A DNA stretch of 64,000 bases from contig CAWFJG010000008.1 of assembly GCA_963816065.1 (NCBI GenBank), positions 1-64,000 on the forward strand, written 5' to 3'. Both the position numbers and the translations under genes were made by a program. Positions 29,491 through 38,757 of the stretch are shown piece by piece (within the stretch, counting starts at the first letter, position 1; each line of letters begins with the position of its first letter). The stretch is from Roseiarcus sp963816065 (GTDB lineage Bacteria; Pseudomonadota; Alphaproteobacteria; Rhizobiales; Beijerinckiaceae). The notes beneath the pieces are model-generated. The model searched no databases and was not told the DNA's origin. It saw nothing but the letters and a program-made list of their open reading frames with translations.

Positions 29491-30290
29491 GCCTCACGGC
29501 CACGATCCTCGGCTGCAGCTCGTCCGCCGGCGTCCCGCGGGTCGGGCAGGGGTGGGGCGCGTGCGACCCGGCCAATCCGCGCAATCGCCGGCGCCGCTGC
29601 GCGCTGCTTCTCGAGCGCGTCGGCGAGGCCGGCGTGACGACGGTGCTGATCGATGTCGGGCCAGACATCCGCGAGCAGCTGATCGAGGCGGACGTGCGGC
29701 GCCTCGACGCCGTGCTGATCACCCACGCGCACGCCGACCACATCCATGGGATCGACGACCTGCGACCGCTTTTTCAGAAGGGCGCCGCCCGCATCGACAT
29801 CCACATGGACGAGCCGACCGCGCTTCGCGCCCGGGAGGCGTTTTCCTATGTCTTCGAGACCCCTGAGGGGAGTTCCTATCCTCCCATGGCGACCGATATC
29901 CGGCTCCGGTCGGGCGGCCCGTGCAAGGTCGTCGGGCGTGGCGGGGCGATCGAGGCGACCCCGTTCGACCTCAACCACGGCGAGATCAACGCGCTCGGGT
30001 TCCGCATTGGAAAGCTGGCGTACACGCCTGACGTCAAACGGATTCCCGAAGCGAGCCGGCCGCTGCTCGAGGGGCTCGACGTCTGGATCGTCGACGCGCT
30101 GCGCTACCGCCCACATCCGTCGCATTTCAGCCTCGACGAGGCGCTGGCCGAGATCGAGGCGATGCGGCCGAGCCGCGCAATCCTGACCAACCTGCATACC
30201 GATCTCGATTACCAATCGCTGCTGAAGCGGCTGCCGGAGCATATCGTCCCGGCCTATGACGGCATGCTGATCGAAGGTTTCGACGACTGA
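29487..30290 (+). CDS. MBL-fold metallohydrolase (PhnP-like)
   Basis: 267 residues from GTG at 29487, which overlaps the tatD stop. The beta-lactamase-fold metal motif THAHADHIHGIDDLR (HxHxDH) is clear, with ILGCSSSAGVPRVGQGWG at the N-terminus, the pattern of the PhnP/cyclic phosphodiesterase group. A later DLNHGE and LTNLHTDLDY supply further metal ligands. It is intact and cytoplasmic. The exact substrate is unknown; a phosphodiester is likely from family knowledge. Confidence 0.85.
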   Translation: MSLTATILGCSSSAGVPRVGQGWGACDPANPRNRRRRCALLLERVGEAGVTTVLIDVGPDIREQLIEADVRRLDAVLITHAHADHIHGIDDLRPLFQKGAARIDIHMDEPTALRAREAFSYVFETPEGSSYPPMATDIRLRSGGPCKVVGRGGAIEATPFDLNHGEINALGFRIGKLAYTPDVKRIPEASRPLLEGLDVWIVDALRYRPHPSHFSLDEALAEIEAMRPSRAILTNLHTDLDYQSLLKRLPEHIVPAYDGMLIEGFDD

Positions 30291-30304
30291 GGGGAGACGA
30301 GCCC

Positions 30305-31533
30305 ATGCCGGCTGAGACGCCATCCGCGAATTCCTCCGCGCTCATCAGGAGGCGGAGACCCGCTTTCTCGCCGAGATCGTCAAGGTCCCATCGGACAACC
30401 CGCCGGGCGACTGCGACCCGGCGGCCGAGACGGTCGCCGGGCTCCTTGAAGGGCTCGGCTTCGTTGTCGAGCGCCACAAGGTCCCGGATGCGCTGGTCAA
30501 GGCCAACGGCATGATCAGCGCGACCAACCTGATCGTGCGCCGGACCTTTGGGCAGGGCGGTCTCACGATCGCGCTCAACGCCCACGGCGACGTCGTGCCG
30601 CCGGGGACCGGCTGGACGCGCGACCCCTACGGCGCCGAGATCGTCGACGGCTGGATGGTTGGGCGCGGCGCGGCGGTGTCGAAGTCCGATATCGCCTCTT
30701 ACGCATTCGCCATGCTGGCGCTGGAAAAGAGCGGCGCGGCGCTCGACGGGACGGTCGAACTGCACGTCACCTACGACGAGGAGGCCGGCGGCGACATCGG
30801 CCCGCGCTGGCTTTTGGAGCAGGGCCTCACGAAGCCGGATCTGGCGATCGGCGCGGGCTTCTCCTATGCGGTCGTCACCGCCCACAATGGCTGCCTGCAT
30901 CTCGAGGTCGAGGTTCTGGGCCGCTCGGCCCACGCCGCCCGGCCGTTTACCGGCGTCGACGCGCTCGAAGCCGCAAACGGTATTTTGACCGCGTTATACG
31001 GTTGGCGCGGCGGGCTTGCGGCTCGCGCCTCGAAGGTTCCCGGTATCGGGTCGCCGCAAATGACGGTCGGGTTGATCTCTGGCGGTATCAACACCAATGT
31101 CGTGCCGGACCGGATCGTGTTCCGGCTCGACCGCCGCATGGTGCCGGAGGAGAGCCCCGCCGAGGTCGAGGCGGAGGTGCGTGCGGTAATTAAACGGGCG
31201 GCCGAGCTTCATCCGCAGGCCAAAGTTACCGTCAACCGCATTCTGCTCGCCGAACCGCTGACCCCGACGAAGGCCGGCGGAAGGCTGACCGAAACGCTGC
31301 GCCGCCATGCCGGCCGCGTCTTCGGCGAACCGATCCCGGCCGCCGGCGTACCGCTCTATACCGATGCTCGCCACTACGCCAAGGCCGGCGTACCGATCGT
31401 GCTCTACGGCGCCGGCCCGCGCACGATCGAGGAGGCCAACGCCCACCGCGCCGACGAACGGCTACCGCTCGCCGACCTGTTCAAGGCGACCGAAGTGATC
31501 GCGCTGACGCTGGCGGAGCTTTTGGCAGGGTAG
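30305..31533 (+). CDS. M20-family peptidase/deacylase (ArgE/DapE type; frameshift just after the start)
   Basis: About 408 residues. ATG at 30305 begins MPAE, but the long frame DAIREFLRAHQEAETRF opens in another phase after 30313, so one base is shifted at 30313-30316. Family features are LNAHGDVVPPG (first metal His and Asp), HVTYDEEAGGDIG (catalytic Glu), the dimerisation-domain GRSAHAARPFTGVDA, and the final metal-ligand YTDARHYAKAGVP. These are zinc enzymes that hydrolyse amide bonds, for example N-acyl amino acids; the substrate is unknown. Confidence 0.85.
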
Positions 31534-31603
31534 GGGCAGCTTGTCCGGCTCGCCCGCGATGTACATGTGTCAGGTCTCCCGTATGCACTGGATCGGGTAG
31601 GCG

Positions 31604-31853
31604 ATGCCCCTGCACATCAAGGACCCGGCCGCTGCCGACGCCGTGCGGCGCCTGGCTCGAAGTCCGGAGCCTGACGCTGACGGAGGCCGTCCGAGTTGCG
31701 TGCGAAGAAGCGCTGGCGCGTGACGATCGTTCGCGTCCGGGCGCCGAAAGACTTCAGGACATTCATCAGCGCCTGCGATCGCTTCCGCCTACCGGACTGA
31801 AGGCGGACAAGGCGTTCTTCGATCGCGAGTGGGACGAAGGATGCGGCTCCTGA
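31604..31853 (+). pseudogene. VapB/PSK-type antitoxin remnant (one frameshift)
   Basis: ATG at 31604 opens MPLHIKDPAAADAVRRLA, the N-terminus of the Rv0623/PSK-type VapB antitoxin family. After a one-base shift near 31660 the frame continues SLTLTEAVRVACEEALARD and ends FFDREWDEGCGS at 31853. A VapC toxin gene would be expected next. Only a possible degenerate start (MVAPSALG) is seen before a short tandem repeat, so the locus looks broken. Confidence 0.6.
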
Positions 31854-31877
31854 TGGTGGCACCGTCGGCGCTCGGAG

Positions 31878-31916
31878 TTCGACGGCGCGACGCAGGATTC
31901 GACGGCGCGACGCAGG
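31878..31916. repeat. Two-copy 20-bp direct repeat
   Basis: The unit TTCGACGGCGCGACGCAGGA occurs at 31878-31897 and again, all but its last base, at 31898-31916. It lies where the VapC toxin gene would be expected. Confidence 0.8.
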
Positions 31917-31966
31917 CCCCATTCCGAGGAAAGCGAGCGGCTCGGACGGGCAGGGGGGCCCCGGCC

Positions 31967-32899
31967 CTAGTTCGCGACCGCTTCCGCGGCCTCGCGCAAG
32001 ACCTTTGCGCTGCGCTTCAACGCCGCCTCTTCCTCGTCGGTCAGCGCCGGCTGCAGAATGGCCTCGACGCCCTGGGCGCCGAGCACGCAGGGCAGCGACA
32101 GGCAGACGAAACCCGTCGGACCCTTGCCATTCCCCGGCGCGGAGAGCGTCAGGACCGCTTTCTCGTCATCGCGGATCGCCTGCACGATGCGGGCGAGCGA
32201 GGTCGCGATGCCGAAATAGCTCGCCCCCTTGCCGTCGATGATACGGTCGGCGGCGCGGCGGACCTTGTCGTCGATCTCCCGCTTGACCGCGTCGGTGATC
32301 GGACGCCCGACCTGTTCAGCAAAGGATTCGAGGGGGAAAACACCGACCTGGATGCTCGACCAGACGAGCACCTCCGAGTCGCCGTGCTCGCCGAGCACAT
32401 TGGCGTGAACGGAGCTCGGCGCGACGCCGACATGCTCGCCGACCAGCGTGCGCAGCCGTGCGCTGTCGAGAATAGTTCCCGATCCGAACACGCGTCCCGG
32501 CCGCAGCTTTGCGATCTTCGCCGTCAGGTCGGTCATGATGTCGACCGGGTTGGTCGCGACGACCAGGATCGCGTCGGGCGCGCGGGCGAGCACGCGAGGA
32601 ACGACCTCGCCGAAGATCGCCGCATTGCGCTTGAGCAGCTGCAGCCTGGTCTCGCCAGGTCGCTGCGCGGTGCCGCAGGCCAGGAGGACGACGCCGGCGC
32701 CGTCGAGGTCGCCATAGTCGCCCGCCGACACGCGCACCTGCGAGGCGAAGGGCGTCGCGTGCGAGATGTCCTCGGCCTGCGCCCGCGCCAGCTTCTCGTT
32801 GACGTCGACGATGACGACTTCGCTCGCGGCGCCCGTCTTGACGATCGCGTAGGCCGCTGAGCTTCCCACCATGCCGGCGCCGACGATGCCGACCTTCAT
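31967..32899 (-). CDS. ldh: L-lactate dehydrogenase
   Basis: 310 residues. The dinucleotide-binding loop is VGIVGAGMVGSSAAYAIV. The specificity loop reads ACGTAQRPGETR, with the Gln typical of lactate rather than malate dehydrogenases. The catalytic His lies in LGEHGDSEV. It reduces pyruvate with NADH in the cytoplasm. The start at 32899 is preceded by GGGAGAGCGC. Longer in-frame starts up to 33037 would overlap the end of the metzincin gene. It stands alone and intact. Confidence 0.9.
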   Translation of the reverse strand: MKVGIVGAGMVGSSAAYAIVKTGAASEVVIVDVNEKLARAQAEDISHATPFASQVRVSAGDYGDLDGAGVVLLACGTAQRPGETRLQLLKRNAAIFGEVVPRVLARAPDAILVVATNPVDIMTDLTAKIAKLRPGRVFGSGTILDSARLRTLVGEHVGVAPSSVHANVLGEHGDSEVLVWSSIQVGVFPLESFAEQVGRPITDAVKREIDDKVRRAADRIIDGKGASYFGIATSLARIVQAIRDDEKAVLTLSAPGNGKGPTGFVCLSLPCVLGAQGVEAILQPALTDEEEAALKRSAKVLREAAEAVAN

Positions 32900-33017
32900 G
32901 CGCGCTCTCCCTCGACGCGTCCGCCCGATTCGCACAGGAATCGGAACGCGAGTATCGCACTCTACAGGCATCGATTGGACCGGTATAGCAGCCGCAGCCG
33001 CAGGATCGGCCGACCTG

Positions 33018-34493
33018 CTACCGAGCCGGCGCGCCATTGACGAGGAAGGAGTCGAGGCCGTCCTTGGTGATCTTGGAGGAGACGGCCGTGAGACGGGCCG
33101 CCTTCTCGGGGTCGAGTTGGACTTTCGGCGCGGGCGCGGCCGCGTTGGTCGCGTTCAGCCGGGACTCGACGTCCCCGTTGGCGAAACGGAACGTCTGTCC
33201 GAACAGGGCCGCCGTAGCCTGCGCGTCGGGCATGGCGAAGACCTGCTGGGCGATCGCGCCGACATCGTTGACGGCCTGCGCGTCGGGCTTCGCCGTCGAG
33301 ATCACCAGCCCGGTCGCCGCGGAATCGCTGAATGTCGGCGACAGCGCCCGGCCGACCAGTTCGGCGGCGACGTTCGGCTGCGCGTAACGGGCGAGATCGA
33401 ATGCCGCGTCGATATTTCCGCTCTGGTTGACGTAGAGACCGGTCGCAAGCGGCACGGCGAGCTTGGCGGCGATCAGCGAGCGCGATTTCAGCGACTGGCT
33501 CAACACCTCGGCCGTGTTGGACGACGACTGCATCGGCACGTCTACCGGTCCAAGCCCCATCACGCGGTCCTTGACTGCGGTAAAGTCCTTATAGTTGCGG
33601 TATCCGAGCGCGGTCACGATATGCGGCCAGGCCGGCCCCGGATCTTGGTTGAGGATGGCGTCGGCCATCGAGCGCAGATCGTCGTCGTTCAGCGCCTTGA
33701 GCTTGTCGACGGCGACGTGGTCGTGCCAGCGGAGCGCCTCGGCGGCGGCCGGGGTCAGCGGCGATGCGGACGCCGCCGTCGCGGCCGGCGCCGCAACCGG
33801 AGCGGCGGCAACGGGCGCCGCCTGAACCTCGGTCAAAGGCACGGCGACCACGCCGTTATGGAGATTGGCCCCGACCGTCAGCCTGCGATAGTTCGTGCAT
33901 TGCGCGGGCGTGAGCAGGTTCGCCGAAATCAGCGCCTTCCAGAACATGACGTTTTCGGCGTCCGCGGGCGCGATTTCGCTCTCGTCCTTGCCTTGCTGGA
34001 CGTGTCCGAGGCCCTCGGCATGGCCACGCTCATGCAGCCAGACGACTTTCGCCCGGTCGTCCTGGTCGTCGATGACGATTTGGCCCCATCCGGGCACGGG
34101 CGTGCAGCCCGCCGCCTGGATCCCGCCGCAATCGTCGATGCTGTAGACCCAATAGACGTTGACGTCCGAGTCCATATGCACCGCCTTGCGGCTTCTCTCC
34201 AGCGCGTCGTCGGTTCCGCCGGAAAGCAAACTTGGATTGTAGCGGATATTGCCGTCCCAGCTGACCTTGATCCCGGGGCAATTGGCCGTGAGAAGTTGGT
34301 TCATGCCGTCGACGATCTGATCGACGCGCGCGGCTGGAAAGTCCTGCGGGCGGTCGCCGCCGACCGCCACCGCCAGCTTGTGCAGCCGTCCTGGAGGAAC
34401 CACCGGCGCCGCTTCGTCGCTGGCCGCTTGGGCAAGAACGGCGGAAGCCGCAAACGCTTGGGCCAGAAACGCGAAAATAAGCGTAGTGCGCAT
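33018..34493 (-). CDS. Secreted metzincin-like metalloprotease
   Basis: 491 residues with a signal peptide (MRTTLIFAFLAQAFAASAVLAQA). The zinc site WLHERGHAEGLGH fits HExxHxxGxxH, the metzincin pattern. The catalytic region includes VYWVYSIDDCGG and GWGQIVIDDQDDRAKVV just upstream of it, plus two disulfide-prone Cys. An Ala/Pro-rich linker (about 235-260) precedes a C-terminal region without recognisable motifs. The protease role is inferred from the motif alone. It acts in the periplasm or outside. M at 34493 is chosen because it opens the signal peptide. Confidence 0.6.
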   Translation of the reverse strand: MRTTLIFAFLAQAFAASAVLAQAASDEAAPVVPPGRLHKLAVAVGGDRPQDFPAARVDQIVDGMNQLLTANCPGIKVSWDGNIRYNPSLLSGGTDDALERSRKAVHMDSDVNVYWVYSIDDCGGIQAAGCTPVPGWGQIVIDDQDDRAKVVWLHERGHAEGLGHVQQGKDESEIAPADAENVMFWKALISANLLTPAQCTNYRRLTVGANLHNGVVAVPLTEVQAAPVAAAPVAAPAATAASASPLTPAAAEALRWHDHVAVDKLKALNDDDLRSMADAILNQDPGPAWPHIVTALGYRNYKDFTAVKDRVMGLGPVDVPMQSSSNTAEVLSQSLKSRSLIAAKLAVPLATGLYVNQSGNIDAAFDLARYAQPNVAAELVGRALSPTFSDSAATGLVISTAKPDAQAVNDVGAIAQQVFAMPDAQATAALFGQTFRFANGDVESRLNATNAAAPAPKVQLDPEKAARLTAVSSKITKDGLDSFLVNGAPAR

Positions 34494-34637
34494 GATTTCG
34501 CCTCCCAATTCCTCGTCACCCACCGTGGTGGACCTTAGCGGATTTTTCCGTGAGGAGCGTCACAGTCCGGAAAGGCGGGATCCCAGGGCATGAGCGGCAA
34601 ACGGGGCAGGGGGGAGGGCCTGCCCTATCGTCTCGCG

Positions 34638-35159
34638 TCAGAGGAAAATGTCGTTCACGGCGCCCGCGCCGGAGATCAGGAAGAAGGGATTGTGGGCGCC
34701 GGCGGTCGCAGGCGCGATGGGATTGACGATATTCGCCAACGCAGCGGCGGCCGCCGCGACCAGGTACACATCGTAGTGGGTCGGCGTGACAAAGAGCCGG
34801 CGAGTGCCCGGATCGGCGATGATGCGGACATATCCGGGATTCGCAAACGCATTGCCCGGGAGAAAATACTCACGGTAAACGACCCTGCCCCCGGGCGCGA
34901 CCGGCAGATTTCCGTTCGCGTCGTTGTGATTCGTCGGTTGCCGGTATCCGTTGACCAAATCGCGGGCATTGTCGCGATTGATCGATCGGATAACGGTGTC
35001 GAAATTCGGCCCGCTCAGGACGTGATTGGAGAACGCGTAATAGCGGACTTCGAAGATTGGCAATCCGGTCACGCGGCCCGCAAGGGTATGGCCGGGTCCG
35101 GAGGCGAGCGCGCCAAGCGCATTGCCGTTGGCGGTGTTGCCCGTGTGATTGAACGGCAT
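34638..35159 (-). CDS. Putative barnase/RNase N1-like protein
   Basis: 173 residues, no signal peptide. The segment GGRVVYREYFL...GYVRIIADPG...LFVTPTHYDVY follows the order of catalytic residues in microbial guanyl-type RNases (barnase group): Glu in YREY, Arg in YVRII, and His in the HY pair. The upstream NGNLPV also fits the toxin-domain form of this fold. The C-terminal 35 residues are Ala-rich and hydrophobic and lie outside the domain. No barstar-like immunity gene is visible nearby. Function is inferred from motif order only, and an unrelated protein remains possible. Confidence 0.4.
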   Translation of the reverse strand: MPFNHTGNTANGNALGALASGPGHTLAGRVTGLPIFEVRYYAFSNHVLSGPNFDTVIRSINRDNARDLVNGYRQPTNHNDANGNLPVAPGGRVVYREYFLPGNAFANPGYVRIIADPGTRRLFVTPTHYDVYLVAAAAAALANIVNPIAPATAGAHNPFFLISGAGAVNDIFL

Positions 35160-35291
35160 TGGCGAATGACCCCCGAAACGGCGCCAGCCTAACGCATTTT
35201 TCGGGTGGTTTCGTTCAGTTTTTTCCTTTTCTGCCTGGCCATCGAGCCGGTCCCAAGCAGAGAGGGCAGGGGACCACCCTGCCCGTCCCGC

Positions 35292-35903
35292 TCAGTAGCC
35301 GACGGTGAACCGCTCACGGACGTGCGCCGGTTTTTCGAGCTCGTCGACGGCGGCGATGGCGTAGTCCTCGAACGAGATGCTGCTGCCCTTGTCGTTGGTC
35401 AGGAGCTGGTCCTTGCCGAGGCGGAATGCGCCGGTCCGCTCGCCGGGAACGAACATCGCCGCGGGCGACAAAAAGGTCCAATCGAGATCGCCGGCCGTGG
35501 TTCGCAACAGCTCGAGGAACTCGCCGCCCTTGCTCGCCTCGGCCTTGTAGGTGGCCGGGAACTGGGGCGTATCGACCAGCCGCACGCCCGGCGCGACCTC
35601 GAGGCTGCCGGCCCCGCCGACCACGAAATAGCGCTTCACGCCAAACTCCCGCACGGCCTGAAGCAGGAGCGCGGGATCGCTCGCCGTGTAATGGACGGAG
35701 CTGATCACGGCGTCATGGCCCCTGATCAGCGCGACGAGGCCCGGCTTGTCGTAGACGTCGCCCTCGACGGCGGCGACGCCGGGCAGCGCCGCGATCTTTT
35801 CGGGGTGCCGGGCGATGGCGGTGACCGCGTGACCGCGGGCCGAGAGTTCGGCGAGAAGGCGCGATCCGGCCTGTCCGGACGCGCCGACGAGAGCGACTTT
35901 CAT
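35292..35903 (-). CDS. NAD(P)H-binding (NmrA/YwnB-like) oxidoreductase
   Basis: 203 residues from M at 35903. The N-terminal nucleotide-binding motif MKVALVGASGQAGSRLLAEL is of the NmrA/atypical SDR type. VISSVHYTA and VKRYFVVGGAGSLEV follow, and YKAEASKGGEFLELL takes the YxxxK position. The protein is intact. It diverges from an HxlR-type regulator gene with only 51 bases between starts, and is probably that regulator's target. The pairing suggests response to electrophiles or oxidants. The substrate is unknown. Confidence 0.8.
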   Translation of the reverse strand: MKVALVGASGQAGSRLLAELSARGHAVTAIARHPEKIAALPGVAAVEGDVYDKPGLVALIRGHDAVISSVHYTASDPALLLQAVREFGVKRYFVVGGAGSLEVAPGVRLVDTPQFPATYKAEASKGGEFLELLRTTAGDLDWTFLSPAAMFVPGERTGAFRLGKDQLLTNDKGSSISFEDYAIAAVDELEKPAHVRERFTVGY

Positions 35904-35929
35904 GAGGGTCTCCACAAGAGTATGGTTTG

Positions 35930-35942
35930 GATACCAGGTATC
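35930..35942. promoter_or_regulatory. Probable HxlR-type operator in a divergent promoter
   Basis: The perfect inverted repeat GATACC-A-GGTATC lies midway in the 51-base gap between the divergent oxidoreductase and HxlR genes. HxlR-family dimers bind such short palindromes next to their own gene. The role is inferred from symmetry and position. Confidence 0.5.
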
Positions 35943-35954
35943 GGGACGACAGAG

Positions 35955-36387
35955 ATGACGACGGCGGCGCCGCTTGTAAAGACAGCACTTTCGGGAAACC
36001 GAGTTTCCTCCGGGGAACCGGAGGACGCCGCCCGATCCTTACGCCGCCGCCTGTCCGACCCGCCTCCTGCTCGATCGCATCGGCGACAAATGGACGGTCC
36101 TCGTGCTCGGTCTCATTCGACAAAATCCGCGCCGTTTCAATGCGCTACGACGGGATATCGAGGGCCTGACGCAAAAGATGCTGTCCCAGACGCTGAAGGC
36201 TATGGAGCGCGATGGCCTGATCACGCGCACGGTTCTTCCGACGTCGCCGGTCTCGGTCGAATATGCGATCACGCCGCTGGGCGGCACGCTGGCCGAGACC
36301 CTCGAGAGCCTCCAGCGCTGGGCGCGCGACCACATCGGCGAGGTCGTGAGCGCCCAACAGCGCTACGACGGGCAGAACCGGAGTTAG
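35955..36387 (+). CDS. HxlR-family winged-helix regulator (one frameshift)
   Basis: ATG at 35955; the first frame is followed by a shift near 36045 that restores the HxlR core ACPTRLLLDRIGDKWTVLVLGLI, with the conserved N-terminal Cys, RFNALRRDIEGLTQKMLSQTLKAMERDGLITR (recognition helix) and VEYAITPLGGTLAETLESL. About 143 residues, somewhat extended at the N-terminus. HxlR proteins often sense quinones, aldehydes or hypochlorite through that Cys. The gene is divergent from the NAD(P)H-binding protein it probably controls. Confidence 0.85.
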
Positions 36388-36414
36388 CGGCGAGCATCCC
36401 ATTCCGGCGCCGCC

Positions 36415-37473
36415 TCAGCTGTTGAGGTCGTCGCGCGTCACGCCGTCGAAATTGAGGATGTAGTCGGCGCCGAATGCGAGACTTGGCGTCTGAAAGCCGG
36501 GCTTGAGCTCGCCGGCTGCGACGCGCTTGGCCGCATCGAAGGCAGTGGCGGCGGTCAGCGCATAACCCTCCGGCGTCCTCAGGCGCGTGCGAACAGTCTC
36601 GCCCGCGGCGTTGCGCGCCTGGCCGACCAGCACGGCCCGCCCGACGCGCCGGGCCGCTTCGCTCGGACCATCCGGCATCCGGTCAACCTGAGCCTTGAGC
36701 AGGCTTTGCATGACTCCCAAGCCCAAGGAACGCCTTGACGAACGAAGGCGCTCGCGTGAGGACCACGATGGGCGGCGACGCCTCGAAATGAACCTCGATG
36801 TTGGGGATGCCGGTCGAGTAAAAAGCGGTTGCGACGTCGCCCCAGCTGACCTGAACCGTGGACTTGACGCCTTGTCCGAAGTCGCAAGAGCCCGGCCTCG
36901 GCCGAGTTGCGCGCAACATGCGCCCGCCCGCCGAAGGCGCGTCCCGGCGCGCGATCAACTCGACCATCGTCTTGGCCGTTCCGCGCGACATGTTGGCGCC
37001 GAGCGACAGATAGAGCTTGAGGTCGGTGGCGTCGGGCAACCGGCGTTTCAGATGCGCGGCGAGACAGTCGCTCGGGACGACGTCGAAGCCGACGCCGGGC
37101 AGCAGCATCACGCCTCGCGCCTTCGGCTTCGGCGTCCCGTGCGGCGACCGCCTCGAAGACCTCGATCTCGCCGGTGATGTCGAGGTAGTGGGCGCCGTTG
37201 CGGAGACAGGCGTCGACCATCGGTCGCGAGGTCGTCGAAAACGGACCGGCGACGCAGAGCGCGACGGCGACGTCCTTGAGTCCGGCGTCAAGGCCGGCAG
37301 GGTCGGCGAGGTCGAACGCCCGGGCAGCCAGCCCGAGCGGCTCGGCCACGCGTCTGACCTTTTCGAGATTGCGTCCAGCCAGGATCGGACGGGCGCCTGC
37401 GTCGCTGGCCGTCTTGCGCGATCAGCTTGCCGGTGTAGCCGGTCGCGCCGTAGATCAGAATGGTCCCGGTCAA
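36415..37473 (-). CDS. Saccharopine dehydrogenase-like NAD(P)-binding protein (about three frameshifts)
   Basis: The likely start is TTG at 37473, with AAAGGA upstream. The N-terminus TGTILIYGATGYTGKLIA is a Rossmann motif. The next frames give AFDLADPAGLDAGLKDVAVALCVAGPFSTTSRPMVDACLRNGAHYLDITGE, then PGVGFDVVPSDCLAAHLK, then a C-terminal part ending DYILNFDGVTRDDLNS. This matches the trans-acting enoyl reductase/saccharopine dehydrogenase-like family of about 355 residues. Shifts lie near 37410, 37150 and 36720. It is cytoplasmic and of unknown substrate. Confidence 0.75.
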
Positions 37474-38757
37474 CTGAATTCCTTTCACCGCGTCATTCGG
37501 CGCAGCATGCCACAACGGACGCCAAAGGTCGGGATCGAAGTCATGCGACGGATCCGCCGCCGGAAAATTCCCACGAGGCGGTCGGCGGCGCAAATCGGCG
37601 GACGCCGTTTTGTCGCGCGTTTGTCGCGCGGCGAACAAGCCCCGCGGTCGATCGTCTGGTTCCATAATATACATTATGCGAATCGCGGACGGCCGCGGGC
37701 CGATCCCTTCCTGCGCCGCGCCGCCGGTACGGGCCAAGGCAATTCATAAGGCCCCGCTTCCGGTCCGAGGCCCGCTGGCAGCCCACGAATGGGTCGCCGA
37801 GCCGTGCCTGTTTCGGCGAAGCGGCTCCCTGTTCCTGCCCCTGTTCCTGCCTGTTCCGTGGGTTCGAAAGCCCTGTTCCTGAATCTCGAATCGCCTGTTT
37901 TCGCTTGCGCGGATGCGGGGTTGGCGCGCGCTTCGTTGCGGTCCGGCTTGGCGTCCGTTCAGCGCCGGGGCCTGTTCGGCATTGGCGCGATTTGGCGCGC
38001 CTCGACGCGCAAGCCGGGTTCGATCCGCCGCGACGACGCGACGCTGAACAAAACGTGTACAAAGCCGGGAAATGGCGCTATGCTTGGTCTTGAAGTCGGA
38101 AGCGCGTCGTCTGAGCGATGGCGGCGGCGGAGGTTCGCGAGCACATATCGGGAAACGCCACGGAAGCGACCTGAGATATTGTACATGTATATGACGTTAA
38201 TATCGCGAACGCCAGGACCCGGGCCGGGCCGCGCCAAAGGGGGCTCCCCATTGGCAGGTCCGGAATCGGCGCCTTGCGCGCGCCAACCCTTTGAAAAGGC
38301 TCAAAACGGCAATGGGTCCCTCTTGCAAGAAGTTGGCATGGATGCAACGTCGGCGCCCCGTCGACTTGGCGCCGCCGGCGTGTCCGCTTGGCGCCGGCTT
38401 GGCGCGGCGGGGCGCACGGGGGATGACGCGCGTTGCGCGCACCAGGGCGACATGACGCCGCTTCGGTCTGCGCAAAGGCTACGGCCCCTGCCCGTTATCC
38501 CCGTGACGATGCTGTGCTATCCGTCGAGCCCAGTGACGCCTTCCACGAGCGCCAGAGGCGTGACGCCACTCCGTTCAATGCATGCACGGCAGTTGCAGTC
38601 TCTCAAAAAGCCGTCGCAACGCATTGAAAAAGCGCGTTTCTGACTCGGATGCGGCGCGCGCCCGTGACGTTCGGCCGCATGCGGTGACGCGGTCCGACGG
38701 CGGTAGAAGGTCGCATCAGGCGCGCCGAGGCGCGCGCCGCGCTCGTGGAGCGTTCCG
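37474..38757. other. Gene-poor region upstream of HMG-CoA reductase
   Basis: About 1.28 kb without a convincing gene. The open frames here, including one of 284 codons at 37789-38643, have no motif and biased composition. It contains short interspersed CCTGTTC repeats (about 37827-37885), repeated TTGGCGC motifs (about 37920-38415), and two AT-rich inverted repeats in an otherwise GC-rich background: CATAAT-N4-ATTATG at 37663-37678 and GATATT-N18-AATATC at about 38175-38204, which encloses TACATGTA. Confidence 0.5.
37663..37678. repeat. AT-rich inverted repeat, possible operator
   Basis: CATAAT-ATAC-ATTATG is a perfect 6-bp-arm palindrome, about 190 bases upstream of the minus-strand saccharopine dehydrogenase-like gene. 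It may be a regulator site; no binding protein can be named. Confidence 0.4.

Noticed and set aside
37789..38643. 284-codon plus-strand open frame in the gene-poor region
   Set aside because: No motif, repeat-driven composition, and no good ribosome-binding site, so not called as a gene.
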